DNA of 64,000 bases from a virus, in the IMG/VR virus record IMGVR_UViG_3300032307_000117, positions 1-64,000 of that record. One strand, 5' to 3'. Position 1 is the first letter of the stretch. Each line of letters opens with the position of its first letter. This document shows, one piece after another, positions 54,167 through 61,737 of this stretch. Both the position numbers and the translations under genes were made by a program. The notes beneath the pieces were generated by a model that worked only from the letters and a program-made list of their open reading frames with translations, searched no databases and was not told where the DNA came from.

Positions 54167-55129
54167 TTATGTCCAACTAATATTTCCAGCTCCTGCTGTT
54201 ATTATTGTAGTTACAAGCCCTCCACTTGCCGCAGATGATGATCCAGTTAGTCCTGCCCCAATGGTCAGAGAATATGATTCTGGATATCGTAAAACAACAA
54301 CTCCTGAACCACCGTTTCCACCACCCTGTTCATATAGATATCCAGCCCCACCTCCACCAGTATTGGCTACTCCATTTGCATTTCCTAGTCCACGCCTTGC
54401 TGTTTGGTTAGGAACCTTTAGTCCAGAAGTTCCTCCACCACCAATACCACCAACTCCAGTAGTAAGTGGAGAAGTTGCAGATAGGTTTCCTCCACCGCCA
54501 CCTCCAGCATAATAACTGTTAGTAAACCCCAAAAGTCCTGCACCACCAACACCAGAAGTATTTATAATGTTTGGTTGTGTTCCAGCAGACCCAGCTCCTC
54601 CACCACCACCGTTTGCATAGTCATAAACGTAAAAATTACCGCTTCCACTAGAGTGCCCTCCTACAAACCCCTGATTAGCAGTTCCAGTACCAGCCCTGTT
54701 TGCACTATCTGAAGCTCCACCACCAGATCCACCATCATTTACTGAGCCTGCTGTTTGTCCTTGTGCTACACCTCTTCCACCACCTAAAGAAGTAATAGAG
54801 CCAAAAACTGAATCTATACCTTTAGTGCCTTGATCAGCTCCAGACTGATTTCCAATAGCTCCACCAGCACCAATTGTTACTGAATAATTTACATTAGTTT
54901 GAGCAATTAGAGCACCTTCTGGATTAGATCCACCACCTGAGGTAAAACCAATGGCATTTGTCCTGTAGCCACCGCCACCACCACCGCCTGAGTGATATCC
55001 ACCACCGCCACCACCACCCGCAACAACAATATATTCAACTGTTAGTAATGGTGGTGGTAACTGAGCTTTTGCATTACGAAAAACATAAAAATTATTTATT
55101 CCAGAATATCTTAGGCTTCTTGCTGACAT
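54167..55129 (-). CDS. Glycine-rich adhesin
   Basis: The 320-residue protein starts with a short beta segment, then VEYIVVAGGGGGGG and long Gly-rich stretches with scattered Tyr, Asn and Ser. It ends with VLRYPESYSLTIGAGLTGS, a pattern seen in polyglycine-II adhesins at fibre tips. It pairs with the 56084 gene. Variable loops between Gly runs would carry receptor contacts. A GAGG/AGGA site precedes the ATG. Confidence 0.75.
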   Translation of the reverse strand: MSARSLRYSGINNFYVFRNAKAQLPPPLLTVEYIVVAGGGGGGGYHSGGGGGGGYRTNAIGFTSGGGSNPEGALIAQTNVNYSVTIGAGGAIGNQSGADQGTKGIDSVFGSITSLGGGRGVAQGQTAGSVNDGGSGGGASDSANRAGTGTANQGFVGGHSSGSGNFYVYDYANGGGGGAGSAGTQPNIINTSGVGGAGLLGFTNSYYAGGGGGGNLSATSPLTTGVGGIGGGGTSGLKVPNQTARRGLGNANGVANTGGGGAGYLYEQGGGNGGSGVVVLRYPESYSLTIGAGLTGSSSAASGGLVTTIITAGAGNISWT

Positions 55130-55137
55130 ATATTGTC

Positions 55138-55470
55138 CTAAGCTGTTATCTCGGAGCCAAACACACTAAATGTTAAAAGATCACTTGATGCTCTAACAGT
55201 AATGACATCTGCTGCATCAAGGGTAATTCCAAGAGTAAGGGTTGTTGAGTCAGACGCTGATACTGGGACATCGTAGGCAATGTAATGCTGATTTGCTAAA
55301 GTAGCCCCATTTGGTCTAATTGCAATTCTATATGTTGCGTCCTGAGTATGTCTGTTTGCAATTATAATTGAAGAAATAATTGCTTGAGTGTTTGCTGGTA
55401 CAGTGTATAAATTTACGTCTACTTCAGCATCTTGGGCAGACTGCCCTAAAACTTTATAAGTTGTCGCCAT
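55138..55470 (-). CDS. Small beta-sandwich tail protein, cassette member
   Basis: The 110-residue protein has the pattern YKVLGQSAQDAEVDVNLYTVPANTQAIISSIIIANR, then strands ending DVITVRASSDLLTFSVFGSEI. It aligns with the 57097 and 58743 products. Such ~100-residue beta proteins are common partners of phage fibres. GGGAG lies just upstream. Role unknown. Confidence 0.65.
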   Translation of the reverse strand: MATTYKVLGQSAQDAEVDVNLYTVPANTQAIISSIIIANRHTQDATYRIAIRPNGATLANQHYIAYDVPVSASDSTTLTLGITLDAADVITVRASSDLLTFSVFGSEITA

Positions 55471-55471
55471 T

Positions 55472-55642
55472 TTAGGCTCCCATCAATAAAAATATGTTTG
55501 GATCTACGCCACTTTGTGCAGATGACTGACCTACAGATACCGCCTTCCAAACGCCAACGGTATCGTTCCAAACCCAAGTTTTACCAGATGCAGAGAACTC
55601 TTGTCCATCTGTAGGAGTGTCTGGAAAGTCAATAGCGGGCAT
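55472..55642 (-). CDS. 56-residue DFP-domain mini-protein
   Basis: A complete frame fills this gap: ATG 55642, TAA at 55474-55472. The sequence follows the module DFPxxPTDGQEFxxxGxxWVWNxxxxVW shared with the 57463, 57844 and 59076 genes. After this module it has only about 25 residues, so it is the shortest member. TATAAT ends 6 bases before the ATG, and no ribosome-binding site is seen. Confidence 0.7.
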   Translation of the reverse strand: MPAIDFPDTPTDGQEFSASGKTWVWNDTVGVWKAVSVGQSSAQSGVDPNIFLLMGA

Positions 55643-55648
55643 ACGCTA

Positions 55649-55654
55649 ATTATA
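55649..55654 (-). promoter_or_regulatory. -10 box of the leaderless 55642 gene
   Basis: TATAAT in GTATAATTAGCGT ends 6 bases before the start codon. The -35 hexamer is not recognisable. Confidence 0.55.
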
Positions 55655-55665
55655 CCATAATAGTT

Positions 55666-56019
55666 TTAAGACTCTGACGACACTTCTACAGGAATCCAAG
55701 AAAGTTCGTCTTCGTTCCATAGATACATACCGTCATCATTTGGATAAGGTGTTGGTGGCTCCCACAATGCACTACTTTCATCAAGTATCCATGACTCGAA
55801 TGGTTTTGGAGGTATAAAAGCATCCAATTCTTCGTTATACGAATATCCAATTGCTGCGAAGTTTTTTCTAATATTGCCATTGTAGCTGGTTTTTATCCAG
55901 GTTCCCCCAAGATTATCGATTAGCCATTGATACCCTTCGTCACCGTTAGGATCTTCATTATCTCCAACAAGCACACGAAGAACAATGTTGTCTTTATCTA
56001 GTTCTGCCCAGTGTGACAT
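55666..56019 (-). CDS. Short tail-fibre-cassette protein, HWAELD paralogue
   Basis: The 117-residue protein starts MSHWAELDKDNIVLRVLVG and ends with IPPKPFESWIL and GMYLWNEDELSW. It is a close paralogue of the 53809 gene, including the Gly-Asn-x-Arg-Lys-Asn core. AAGGAG is the ribosome-binding site. A TATAAT about 30 bases upstream could give a leadered transcript. Confidence 0.65.
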   Translation of the reverse strand: MSHWAELDKDNIVLRVLVGDNEDPNGDEGYQWLIDNLGGTWIKTSYNGNIRKNFAAIGYSYNEELDAFIPPKPFESWILDESSALWEPPTPYPNDDGMYLWNEDELSWIPVEVSSES

Positions 56020-56083
56020 AATTTCTCCTTATAAAATTTATTTATATTATAGCATTGGGTGATGTAAAAGAATTCTGTAACTT

Positions 56084-57097
56084 TTAGTTAGATGCTGCTG
56101 TTCTAAGGTATCTAATAATTACAATTCCAGCCCCTCCAGCACCCGAAACTCCACGATAACTAGCATAGCCAGACTGTTCCGCACTTCCACCACCAGAGCC
56201 CGTGTTAATTCCACCATCTCCAGCTCTTGTGATAGCACCATTATTAAATACAATGCTACCATTTCCACCAGAATTCCTAGCAGATCCACCGCCGACTCCA
56301 GCCTGGGTGCCACCATTGTAATCTGCCCTGCTGCCGCCTCCACCGCCACCTATTCCACCATTTCCACCTCTTCCAGAGTTCCAGGAAGATCCGCCACCGC
56401 CAGCTGCATAAAAAAGTCCATCAACCCATTGTTTTCCAGGTCCACCGTCTCCACCATTTGTTGATCCTGTTTGACCAGCACCACCTGCACCTCCACCGCC
56501 ACCAGAAACAACGTTTGTATTCCAGCCACCGCCAGAAAAACCAAAAGCAGTTCCTTGTACTCCTGCTACCTGATTACTTGCTCCTGGAGATCCTCCATAT
56601 GGAGCTCCACCACCCGAACCACCAGCAAGTCCATTTTGAATAACTGGTCCACCATCGCCATAAACTCCACCGCCACCGCCACCGACGGCCACTTCTTGCA
56701 AAAATGAAGAATTTGTTCCATTATTTCCAAGAACTCCATTGCCCTCTACCGAGGCTCCTCCTGCACCGATAAGGACTGGATAAGATCCAGGTGTGATTGA
56801 TAGGCTTCCAGAAATAAATCCGCCAGCCCCGCCGCCTCCACCGTGACGTCCGCCTCCAGATCCGCCACCAGCAACTACTAAGAAATCAGCCTGAACGGGG
56901 CCATTAAATACTTCCAGGGTTCCATTACCTGTAAAGGTGCGATAGTGATAAACGGAATCAGAAGTTAAAATGCCACCAGTAACAGTAGGCAGTAGCCAAG
57001 CATTATCCCTTACTAATTGATAATGCTCAGGAAGTCCGAAAAATCCTTTGATGCTGCCATTAGCCGTAGGCCCTAGCCTGCCACCATTCTTTGGCAT
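56084..57097 (-). CDS. Glycine-rich adhesin, paralogue of 54167 gene
   Basis: The 337-residue protein has a short N-terminal beta segment, then ADFLVVAGGGSGGGRHGGGGGAGG and Gly-rich stretches to the C-terminus, which ends GGAGIVIIRYLRTAASN. The layout matches the 54167 protein, with a different variable interior. A likely polyglycine-II receptor-binding tip. GAGGAA precedes the ATG. The gene is preceded by cassette genes in the same order as its paralogue. Confidence 0.75.
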   Translation of the reverse strand: MPKNGGRLGPTANGSIKGFFGLPEHYQLVRDNAWLLPTVTGGILTSDSVYHYRTFTGNGTLEVFNGPVQADFLVVAGGGSGGGRHGGGGGAGGFISGSLSITPGSYPVLIGAGGASVEGNGVLGNNGTNSSFLQEVAVGGGGGGVYGDGGPVIQNGLAGGSGGGAPYGGSPGASNQVAGVQGTAFGFSGGGWNTNVVSGGGGGAGGAGQTGSTNGGDGGPGKQWVDGLFYAAGGGGSSWNSGRGGNGGIGGGGGGSRADYNGGTQAGVGGGSARNSGGNGSIVFNNGAITRAGDGGINTGSGGGSAEQSGYASYRGVSGAGGAGIVIIRYLRTAASN

Positions 57098-57459
57098 TAC
57101 GCAATTTCCTCATAAGAACAGATCGCTGTTAGGTCTCCTGCAGCACTGGCCTGTAGCCAAATACTGTCATTTTCTTCTAGGTAAATCGAAGTAGCTTTGT
57201 CAATAAGTGTTAGAGTCGAATCAGCTGGTACAGAGATAGTTGAAGCTATAAAAAAGTTTGCGCTGTTATTCTTTCTAACATATGCGGTAACGTCTGCAGC
57301 TGCTGAACCATCAACATTTGCAATTATTAATGAGTTAATCTTAAAAATCTTGTTGCTGTTTGAAGAGTTGGTTACAATTGCTGCAGCGGATGTACCTATA
57401 GCCTGTCCAGCAATTTTTCCTAGAATGCTTGTTACACTTACAATGTTTGGGTTTGCCAT
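57097..57459 (-). CDS. Small beta-sandwich tail protein
   Basis: The 120-residue protein has the cassette pattern KIFKINSLIIANVDGSAAADVTAYVRKNN, then TLTLIDKATSIYLEENDSIWLQASAAGDLTAICSYEEI. It aligns in length and strand order with the 55138 and 58743 proteins. GGAGGA is a strong ribosome-binding site. Virion location is inferred. Confidence 0.65.
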   Translation of the reverse strand: MANPNIVSVTSILGKIAGQAIGTSAAAIVTNSSNSNKIFKINSLIIANVDGSAAADVTAYVRKNNSANFFIASTISVPADSTLTLIDKATSIYLEENDSIWLQASAAGDLTAICSYEEIA

Positions 57460-57462
57460 TTG

Positions 57463-57804
57463 TTATCCTCCAAAAACTATTGACATTGCAATAGCCTTTC
57501 CTGTTGATGCCTTTGTTTCTAGCTGAGACTCTAGCTCTGAAATACCGTCGCTTATGCTATTAGTTACTAGCTCAACCCAAAAACTATCGTAATAAATATA
57601 TGTCGATCCGTCTACGGAGTTAAACCAAAGATCTCCCTCTTCGGCGTCTTCTGGCGCTGTTTCAGAAACAGTGATGCTACCAGATCCTCCACCAGAGGTT
57701 ACCCCCATTGACTCCCATCGAGATCCATCCCAAATCCACACCCTACCATTTTCAGTAGTAAAGGTGTCATTCAGGCTTGGCGAATTGGGAAAGTCTAAAG
57801 GCAT
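57463..57804 (-). CDS. DFP/WYN-domain tail protein
   Basis: The 113-residue protein has a DFP module (DFPNSPSLNDTFTTENGRVWIW) and a WYN/YYD module (SETAPEDAEEGDLWFNSVDG, YIYYDSFWVELV), both shared with neighbours. It ends with a helix (SELESQLETKASTGKAIAMSI). TAAAAT ends 6 bases before the ATG; no ribosome-binding site is seen. Confidence 0.65.
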   Translation of the reverse strand: MPLDFPNSPSLNDTFTTENGRVWIWDGSRWESMGVTSGGGSGSITVSETAPEDAEEGDLWFNSVDGSTYIYYDSFWVELVTNSISDGISELESQLETKASTGKAIAMSIVFGG

Positions 57805-57810
57805 AAGGCT

Positions 57811-57816
57811 ATTTTA
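57811..57816 (-). promoter_or_regulatory. -10 box of the leaderless 57804 gene
   Basis: TAAAAT in GATAAAATAGCCTT ends 6 bases before the ATG. Confidence 0.5.
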
Positions 57817-57843
57817 TCACACTATTAAGCTAGTTTTAATAAG

Positions 57844-58695
57844 CTATGATACTTTTAAGATAGTAGAAACTATGGCTCTTCCAGCCTCTGTATCTGGAGT
57901 AATAATTGCCATGCTACTTCCAGCTCTATAGACCCTTAAGTAATAGCCAGTCGATATATCTGTAACGTTAGCCATAAAAGAAAACATTGCTGGCCCTGGA
58001 TCATTTACAACGTTTCCAGTTCCAAAGCTTCTAGCAATTATCGTTCCTGCTGCCGTTGCAAGATTTACACCAGTCCAAACATCTCCACCAGATCCAAATC
58101 TCCATCCAACATTTATTAGATATACTCCAGGCTGAGAGAATGTTATTAGGCCGTTAGACGTATTCAGGGTTATATTGCTAGCTATAACTGATTCATTTAA
58201 AACAATATTTTGATGACCAGATCCGTAAGTTACTTCTTGAATTCTATTAAACTGGGCATAAGCTTTAGATAAATCAATTGTTGACCACTGGGTATCATAA
58301 TCATTAGTTGATGCCTTGGTTAAAATTTGACCAGTGGTTCCGCCAACTGCTATTCCTGGGCCTGCTGGACCAGTTTCTCCTGCGACACCATTTGCCCCAT
58401 TTTGTCCGTTTGCTCCTGTAGGTCCTGCTGGACCTCTTGCACCAGCAGGGCCAACTCTGACCTCTCCAACCTCAACCCAGGAATTGTCGTAATAAATAAA
58501 AAATTGGCCAGTATTTGAGTCAAACCAGCCCTGCCCCTCTTGGATATTTTCTGGTGGGGTAGTGGAAGCGATAAATTTTCCAGGGAATATGGTAGTTACT
58601 GCTGCATCCCAAGAGGTGCCATTCCAAGTCCAAGCATTTCCATTTACGGAAAACTGCTGCCCTACTGATGGCGTGTTTGGAAAATCAATAGGCAT
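57844..58695 (-). CDS. DFP/WYN/collagen-like fibre protein
   Basis: The 283-residue protein has a DFP module, a WYN/YYD module (PENIQEGQGWFDSNTGQFFIYYDNSWVEVG), a collagen-like Gly-x-y run (about 83-115) and a C1q/TNF-like C-terminal domain with VYLINVGWRFGSGGDVWTGVN. A trimeric short fibre is the likely role. TATAAT ends 7 bases before the ATG; no ribosome-binding site. Confidence 0.7.
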   Translation of the reverse strand: MPIDFPNTPSVGQQFSVNGNAWTWNGTSWDAAVTTIFPGKFIASTTPPENIQEGQGWFDSNTGQFFIYYDNSWVEVGEVRVGPAGARGPAGPTGANGQNGANGVAGETGPAGPGIAVGGTTGQILTKASTNDYDTQWSTIDLSKAYAQFNRIQEVTYGSGHQNIVLNESVIASNITLNTSNGLITFSQPGVYLINVGWRFGSGGDVWTGVNLATAAGTIIARSFGTGNVVNDPGPAMFSFMANVTDISTGYYLRVYRAGSSMAIITPDTEAGRAIVSTILKVS

Positions 58696-58702
58696 AATCT
58701 AT

Positions 58703-58708
58703 ATTATA
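58703..58708 (-). promoter_or_regulatory. -10 box of the leaderless 58695 gene
   Basis: TATAAT in GATATAATATAGATT ends 7 bases before the start codon. No clear -35 hexamer is visible. Confidence 0.5.
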
Positions 58709-58742
58709 TCTTATATTATTGAGATTAGGCTGAGTTTAACTA

Positions 58743-59048
58743 TTAAGCTATTTCAACGCCACTGATGTGGAATGTTAGGCCTGTTCCAGATGCCCCGCCA
58801 GTCACTGCGTCTCCAGCATCCAAGACCTGCTTAAGATCAATGTACGCTGTTGAATTTCCAGCCAAAGGTGCTGCGGTGTTAATGGCTATACCATCTAGCG
58901 AAAGAGTAAAGGTTCTTTCTGAAGATGTTGCATTTGATACAACAATGTTTGTTACGATAGCCTGTTTACCTGTAGGCACGGTATACAAAGCGGTGGTAGT
59001 TGTAGTAGTAGCGGCACCTCTAAATAGCACCTTGCTTGTTACTGGCAT
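58743..59048 (-). CDS. Small beta-sandwich tail protein
   Basis: The 101-residue protein has the cassette pattern TALYTVPTGKQAIVTNIVVSNATSSERTFTL, then AYIDLKQVLDAGDAVTGGASGTGLTFHISGVEI. It is a paralogue of the 55138 protein. GGAGGA is a strong ribosome-binding site. Confidence 0.65.
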   Translation of the reverse strand: MPVTSKVLFRGAATTTTTTALYTVPTGKQAIVTNIVVSNATSSERTFTLSLDGIAINTAAPLAGNSTAYIDLKQVLDAGDAVTGGASGTGLTFHISGVEIA

Positions 59049-59075
59049 AATTCCTCCATAAATAAGTTTATCATA

Positions 59076-59336
59076 TTAAATTGCGCCCATGATGGATAAA
59101 AGCTCTGAATCTTCTAGCCCAGCAACCTGGGACTTTTCGATTTCTATAAGGCTTTCGTTTATACCAATTATTGGACTATACTGAGTTCCAGTATTTGTAA
59201 TTGGTGAAGTTGTCTGTGTCCCATTTATTGCAAATGAAACAGTATTCCAAACAGAACCATCCCAGCTCCAACTGCGACCATCGGTTGCAACAAAGACCTG
59301 ATTTAATGTGGGGGAATTTGGAAAGTTAATGCGCAT
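59076..59336 (-). CDS. DFP-module tail protein
   Basis: The 86-residue protein carries the DFP module (INFPNSPTLNQVFVATDGRSWSW) and a short beta segment with a C-terminal helix. The TATAAT box ends 6 bases before the ATG and there is no ribosome-binding site. It belongs to a third, partial copy of the fibre cassette together with the 58743 gene. Confidence 0.65.
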   Translation of the reverse strand: MRINFPNSPTLNQVFVATDGRSWSWDGSVWNTVSFAINGTQTTSPITNTGTQYSPIIGINESLIEIEKSQVAGLEDSELLSIMGAI

Positions 59337-59342
59337 AGCTTA

Positions 59343-59348
59343 ATTATA
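59343..59348 (-). promoter_or_regulatory. -10 box of the leaderless 59336 gene
   Basis: TATAAT in GATATAATTAAGCT ends 6 bases before the ATG and lies just after the terminator hairpin at 59374-59417. Confidence 0.55.
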
Positions 59349-59373
59349 TCACTAATTAAAATAATCACTGTAG

Positions 59374-59417
59374 ATATAGCAATACCCCAGAATTTTTATC
59401 TTCTGGGGTAGCTATAT
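59374..59417 (-). terminator. Hairpin terminator after the 59423 gene
   Basis: Stem TACCCCAGAA with TTCTGGGGTA, extended by ATATAGC with GCTATAT across a 2-base bulge, has an 8-base loop. It lies directly after the stop at 59423 and before a leaderless start. The trailing T-tract is moderate, so partial read-through is expected. Confidence 0.75.
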
Positions 59418-59422
59418 TGTTT

Positions 59423-59764
59423 TTAGGATTCGTCTAGCAGAGTGTATGTTCCATCTGGTGCTGGCTCGTGGGGAACTGGCTCATCTGATGGTGGGACTAC
59501 AATAGACGGATCATAGTCAAATGGCTCTGGTCTAGGAATTACTGGCTCATCTGGGTTGTTGCCCTGAATAAATTCAGATGTTGAATCTAGCAATGCCGTA
59601 ATGTAGGCATCTGCCCAATTCTGAACTTCCTGTCTATTAGCCCAAGGCGTACCATCTGGCCAGTCTGGCTGGAATAGGAATGGGGCATTGCCTGGTAGCT
59701 CCAAGTCATTATCCCAAACCCTAAGGTGATTGTTTGCATCTATTTCATAGTAGTACTTGCTCAT
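59423..59764 (-). CDS. Small fibre-region protein with aromatic/Pro-rich composition
   Basis: I choose ATG 59764 (MSKYYYEIDANNHLRVW), which has AAGGA upstream and overlaps the glycosyltransferase stop as ATGA, over the frame open to 59782. The 113-residue protein has WPDGTPWANRQEVQNWADAYI and a Pro-rich C-terminus. It resembles phage fibre accessory proteins in style. Function is unknown. Confidence 0.6.
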   Translation of the reverse strand: MSKYYYEIDANNHLRVWDNDLELPGNAPFLFQPDWPDGTPWANRQEVQNWADAYITALLDSTSEFIQGNNPDEPVIPRPEPFDYDPSIVVPPSDEPVPHEPAPDGTYTLLDES

Positions 59765-60429
59765 GATCTTGGTCCTTCCCATGTTAGTTTCATGACTTTG
59801 TTGTGTTCTAGTTTGATACTTGGGTCGAACCAGATTTCAAATCCAGCTTCCCCCGCTCTGTGGCAGAATGATAGGTCTTCTCCAGTGATAGAAAAGTCAA
59901 GTTTTCCACCATCCCAGTCTACCTCAACTTTTGGAGACTGGAACCATGGCCTGCTAAGTGATTCGAATACTCCAGACTTTACTGCCATAAAACCCATTCC
60001 TGCACCCCAAACCTGTACTGGCTCTTTCATTTGTAGAACCTGATCGTAGGTGTATGGCTGCCCCATCTTTTCTTTGTGGGCAACAACTGTTCCATTTCCA
60101 AGAAGGTACGCTCCAGCAACAACGTCATACTCAGACTCATAGGCTTTGATAACGTCTTCTGGGGTAAACCTGATATCAGAATCTATCCATAAAATTTTGT
60201 CGTATGTAATTTGACCACTAAATGGTCTGCTGTCTTTTGGATTTGGAGTATTGCTACCATTTAAAGTTATTTCTCTGGCGTCAGCCACATGGCTAGAATA
60301 TTCTGAGGTATATAGCCAAGAAATCTGCCTTCTGTTTAGCTCATCAATTGTCAACAATAGGCTTTTTAGATATGGTGCCATAACTGAATGACCAGGGGTA
60401 GCTATAACTAAATTTACGTGATTTTCCAT
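59761..60429 (-). CDS. Glycosyltransferase, GT-A fold
   Basis: The 222-residue protein has NLVIATPGHSVMAPYLKSLL at the N-terminus, the metal-binding DxD in ILWIDSDIRFTPEDV, then GAYLL and a C-terminal ITGEDLSFCHRAGEAGF acidic motif. These fit GT-A glycosyltransferases. The gene sits among fibre genes, so it may glycosylate virion proteins or modify host glycans. GAGAGAAG gives the ribosome-binding site. Confidence 0.78.
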   Translation of the reverse strand: MENHVNLVIATPGHSVMAPYLKSLLLTIDELNRRQISWLYTSEYSSHVADAREITLNGSNTPNPKDSRPFSGQITYDKILWIDSDIRFTPEDVIKAYESEYDVVAGAYLLGNGTVVAHKEKMGQPYTYDQVLQMKEPVQVWGAGMGFMAVKSGVFESLSRPWFQSPKVEVDWDGGKLDFSITGEDLSFCHRAGEAGFEIWFDPSIKLEHNKVMKLTWEGPRS

Positions 60430-60457
60430 TTAACTTCTCTCTAGTATTTTGCTTATA

Positions 60458-61696
60458 TTATACTATAGCAGAAATTTCAGCTTTTTTCTCAAACAGGACT
60501 CTGGTCTCTGCAGTTGCTGCTCCACCAAAGGTGGTTGTATTCCACAAAACTGCCTGATGTACACCAGTGTTTGGCTGGAATCCCATACCGCCCATGAGAT
60601 AACGGTTGTTTCCAAAAATAATTCCATAGGCGTGATAGTCTGCACCACTAAATGTTGACGGATTTGTTCTAAGGGTCCATGTAAGTCCATCTACCGATGT
60701 TTGTACAGAATATCTTGCAGCAGCAATAAATATTCCACCCTGGAAAATTATTTCAAATATTGGCTGTTGGTTGCCAAATGGCGTAACTGCCCAAACCACA
60801 CCATCTGTAGAAGTTCTAAGCTGTCCATTTCCAGCAACCACAAATCTGCCATTACCAAATGCTGCAGCCTCTAGCCAGTTACCAACAGCATTAGCATTCC
60901 TTGTTGTCCAGGTAACGGTATCTGTAGAAGTTATAAGCTGGCCTTCTGCACCGCAGATAACATAAACGCCATTTCCGAACGCTGCGGATCTCATGCTTCT
61001 GCTTTGAAACGCTGATTGTGCAGAAGAGTTTACTTCGGACCAATTTACTCCATTTGTAGAAGTTCTTAGTGTCCCGCTGTCTCCACCTGCCAAGAAAATG
61101 TTATTTAAAAATCTTGCAAAGAAATAAGATGTTCCAGAAAAGGGTCTATCCCAATGCCAGGCATTTGTAGATGTCCACAACTCTCCTCCAGCAGATCCAC
61201 CAGCAACTGGAATAACATATCTTCCAGCACCGTAGGCTCCTGGGAAAAATGTACTATTTATCGTAGCATTTAATGGGTGGCCCCAGTCACCAGTTCCAGT
61301 TGTTGAAACCCTTAGTTGTGGGGCAAAGTTGTTGCCATCATACCTATAAACCCCCAATAAAAATAGCTCATTTCCAAATACTAAAGGTTTTGCAACGAAA
61401 TAGTTGTTAGACTCATATCCATATCCGCCAGTTAGGCCAGACCACGGAACAGCTCCAGATGCGCCCAATGGAGCAATCGTCATAGATGTTTGTGGGGTAG
61501 TTATGAAGTATGTGCCAGTAGTATTATTAACAAGAGTGTTTGTTCCTAAAGCAATGTTTCCAGATGAAGCTACTGTGACATTGTATACCCCAGGCTTAAT
61601 GTCAACTGGAACAGATCCAGAACGCTCAGTTATATACGCTCTGCTATAGCTAGATGGATCTCCACCAGCTGATAGCGGGAATTGTGAAATTGCCAC
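60458..61696 (-). CDS. Asp-box beta-propeller adhesin, paralogue of the next gene
   Basis: The 412-residue protein contains about six repeats of the S-(T/V)-x-(G/D/N)-x-x-W type, including TSTNAWHWDRP, TSTNGVNWSEV, TSTDTVTWTTRN, TSTDGVVWAV and TSVDGLTWTLRT, between YGNGRYVV-like strands. Asp-box repeats of this kind form sialidase-type propellers. The start is GTG at 61696, after GAGGTCAGG. The C-terminus is a FEKKAEISAIV tail, also found in its paralogue. Catalytic residues of sialidases are not evident, so binding is more likely than cleavage. Confidence 0.75.
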   Translation of the reverse strand: MAISQFPLSAGGDPSSYSRAYITERSGSVPVDIKPGVYNVTVASSGNIALGTNTLVNNTTGTYFITTPQTSMTIAPLGASGAVPWSGLTGGYGYESNNYFVAKPLVFGNELFLLGVYRYDGNNFAPQLRVSTTGTGDWGHPLNATINSTFFPGAYGAGRYVIPVAGGSAGGELWTSTNAWHWDRPFSGTSYFFARFLNNIFLAGGDSGTLRTSTNGVNWSEVNSSAQSAFQSRSMRSAAFGNGVYVICGAEGQLITSTDTVTWTTRNANAVGNWLEAAAFGNGRFVVAGNGQLRTSTDGVVWAVTPFGNQQPIFEIIFQGGIFIAAARYSVQTSVDGLTWTLRTNPSTFSGADYHAYGIIFGNNRYLMGGMGFQPNTGVHQAVLWNTTTFGGAATAETRVLFEKKAEISAIV

Positions 61697-61737
61697 TACC
61701 TGACCTCAATTCTTAGAATAATCATTTTTAAATATAA

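Noticed and set aside
54167-57097. Glycine-rich genes as low-complexity noncoding repeats
   Set aside because: Both have intact frames over 300 codons, good starts and conserved ends, and lie in duplicated gene order, so they are coding.
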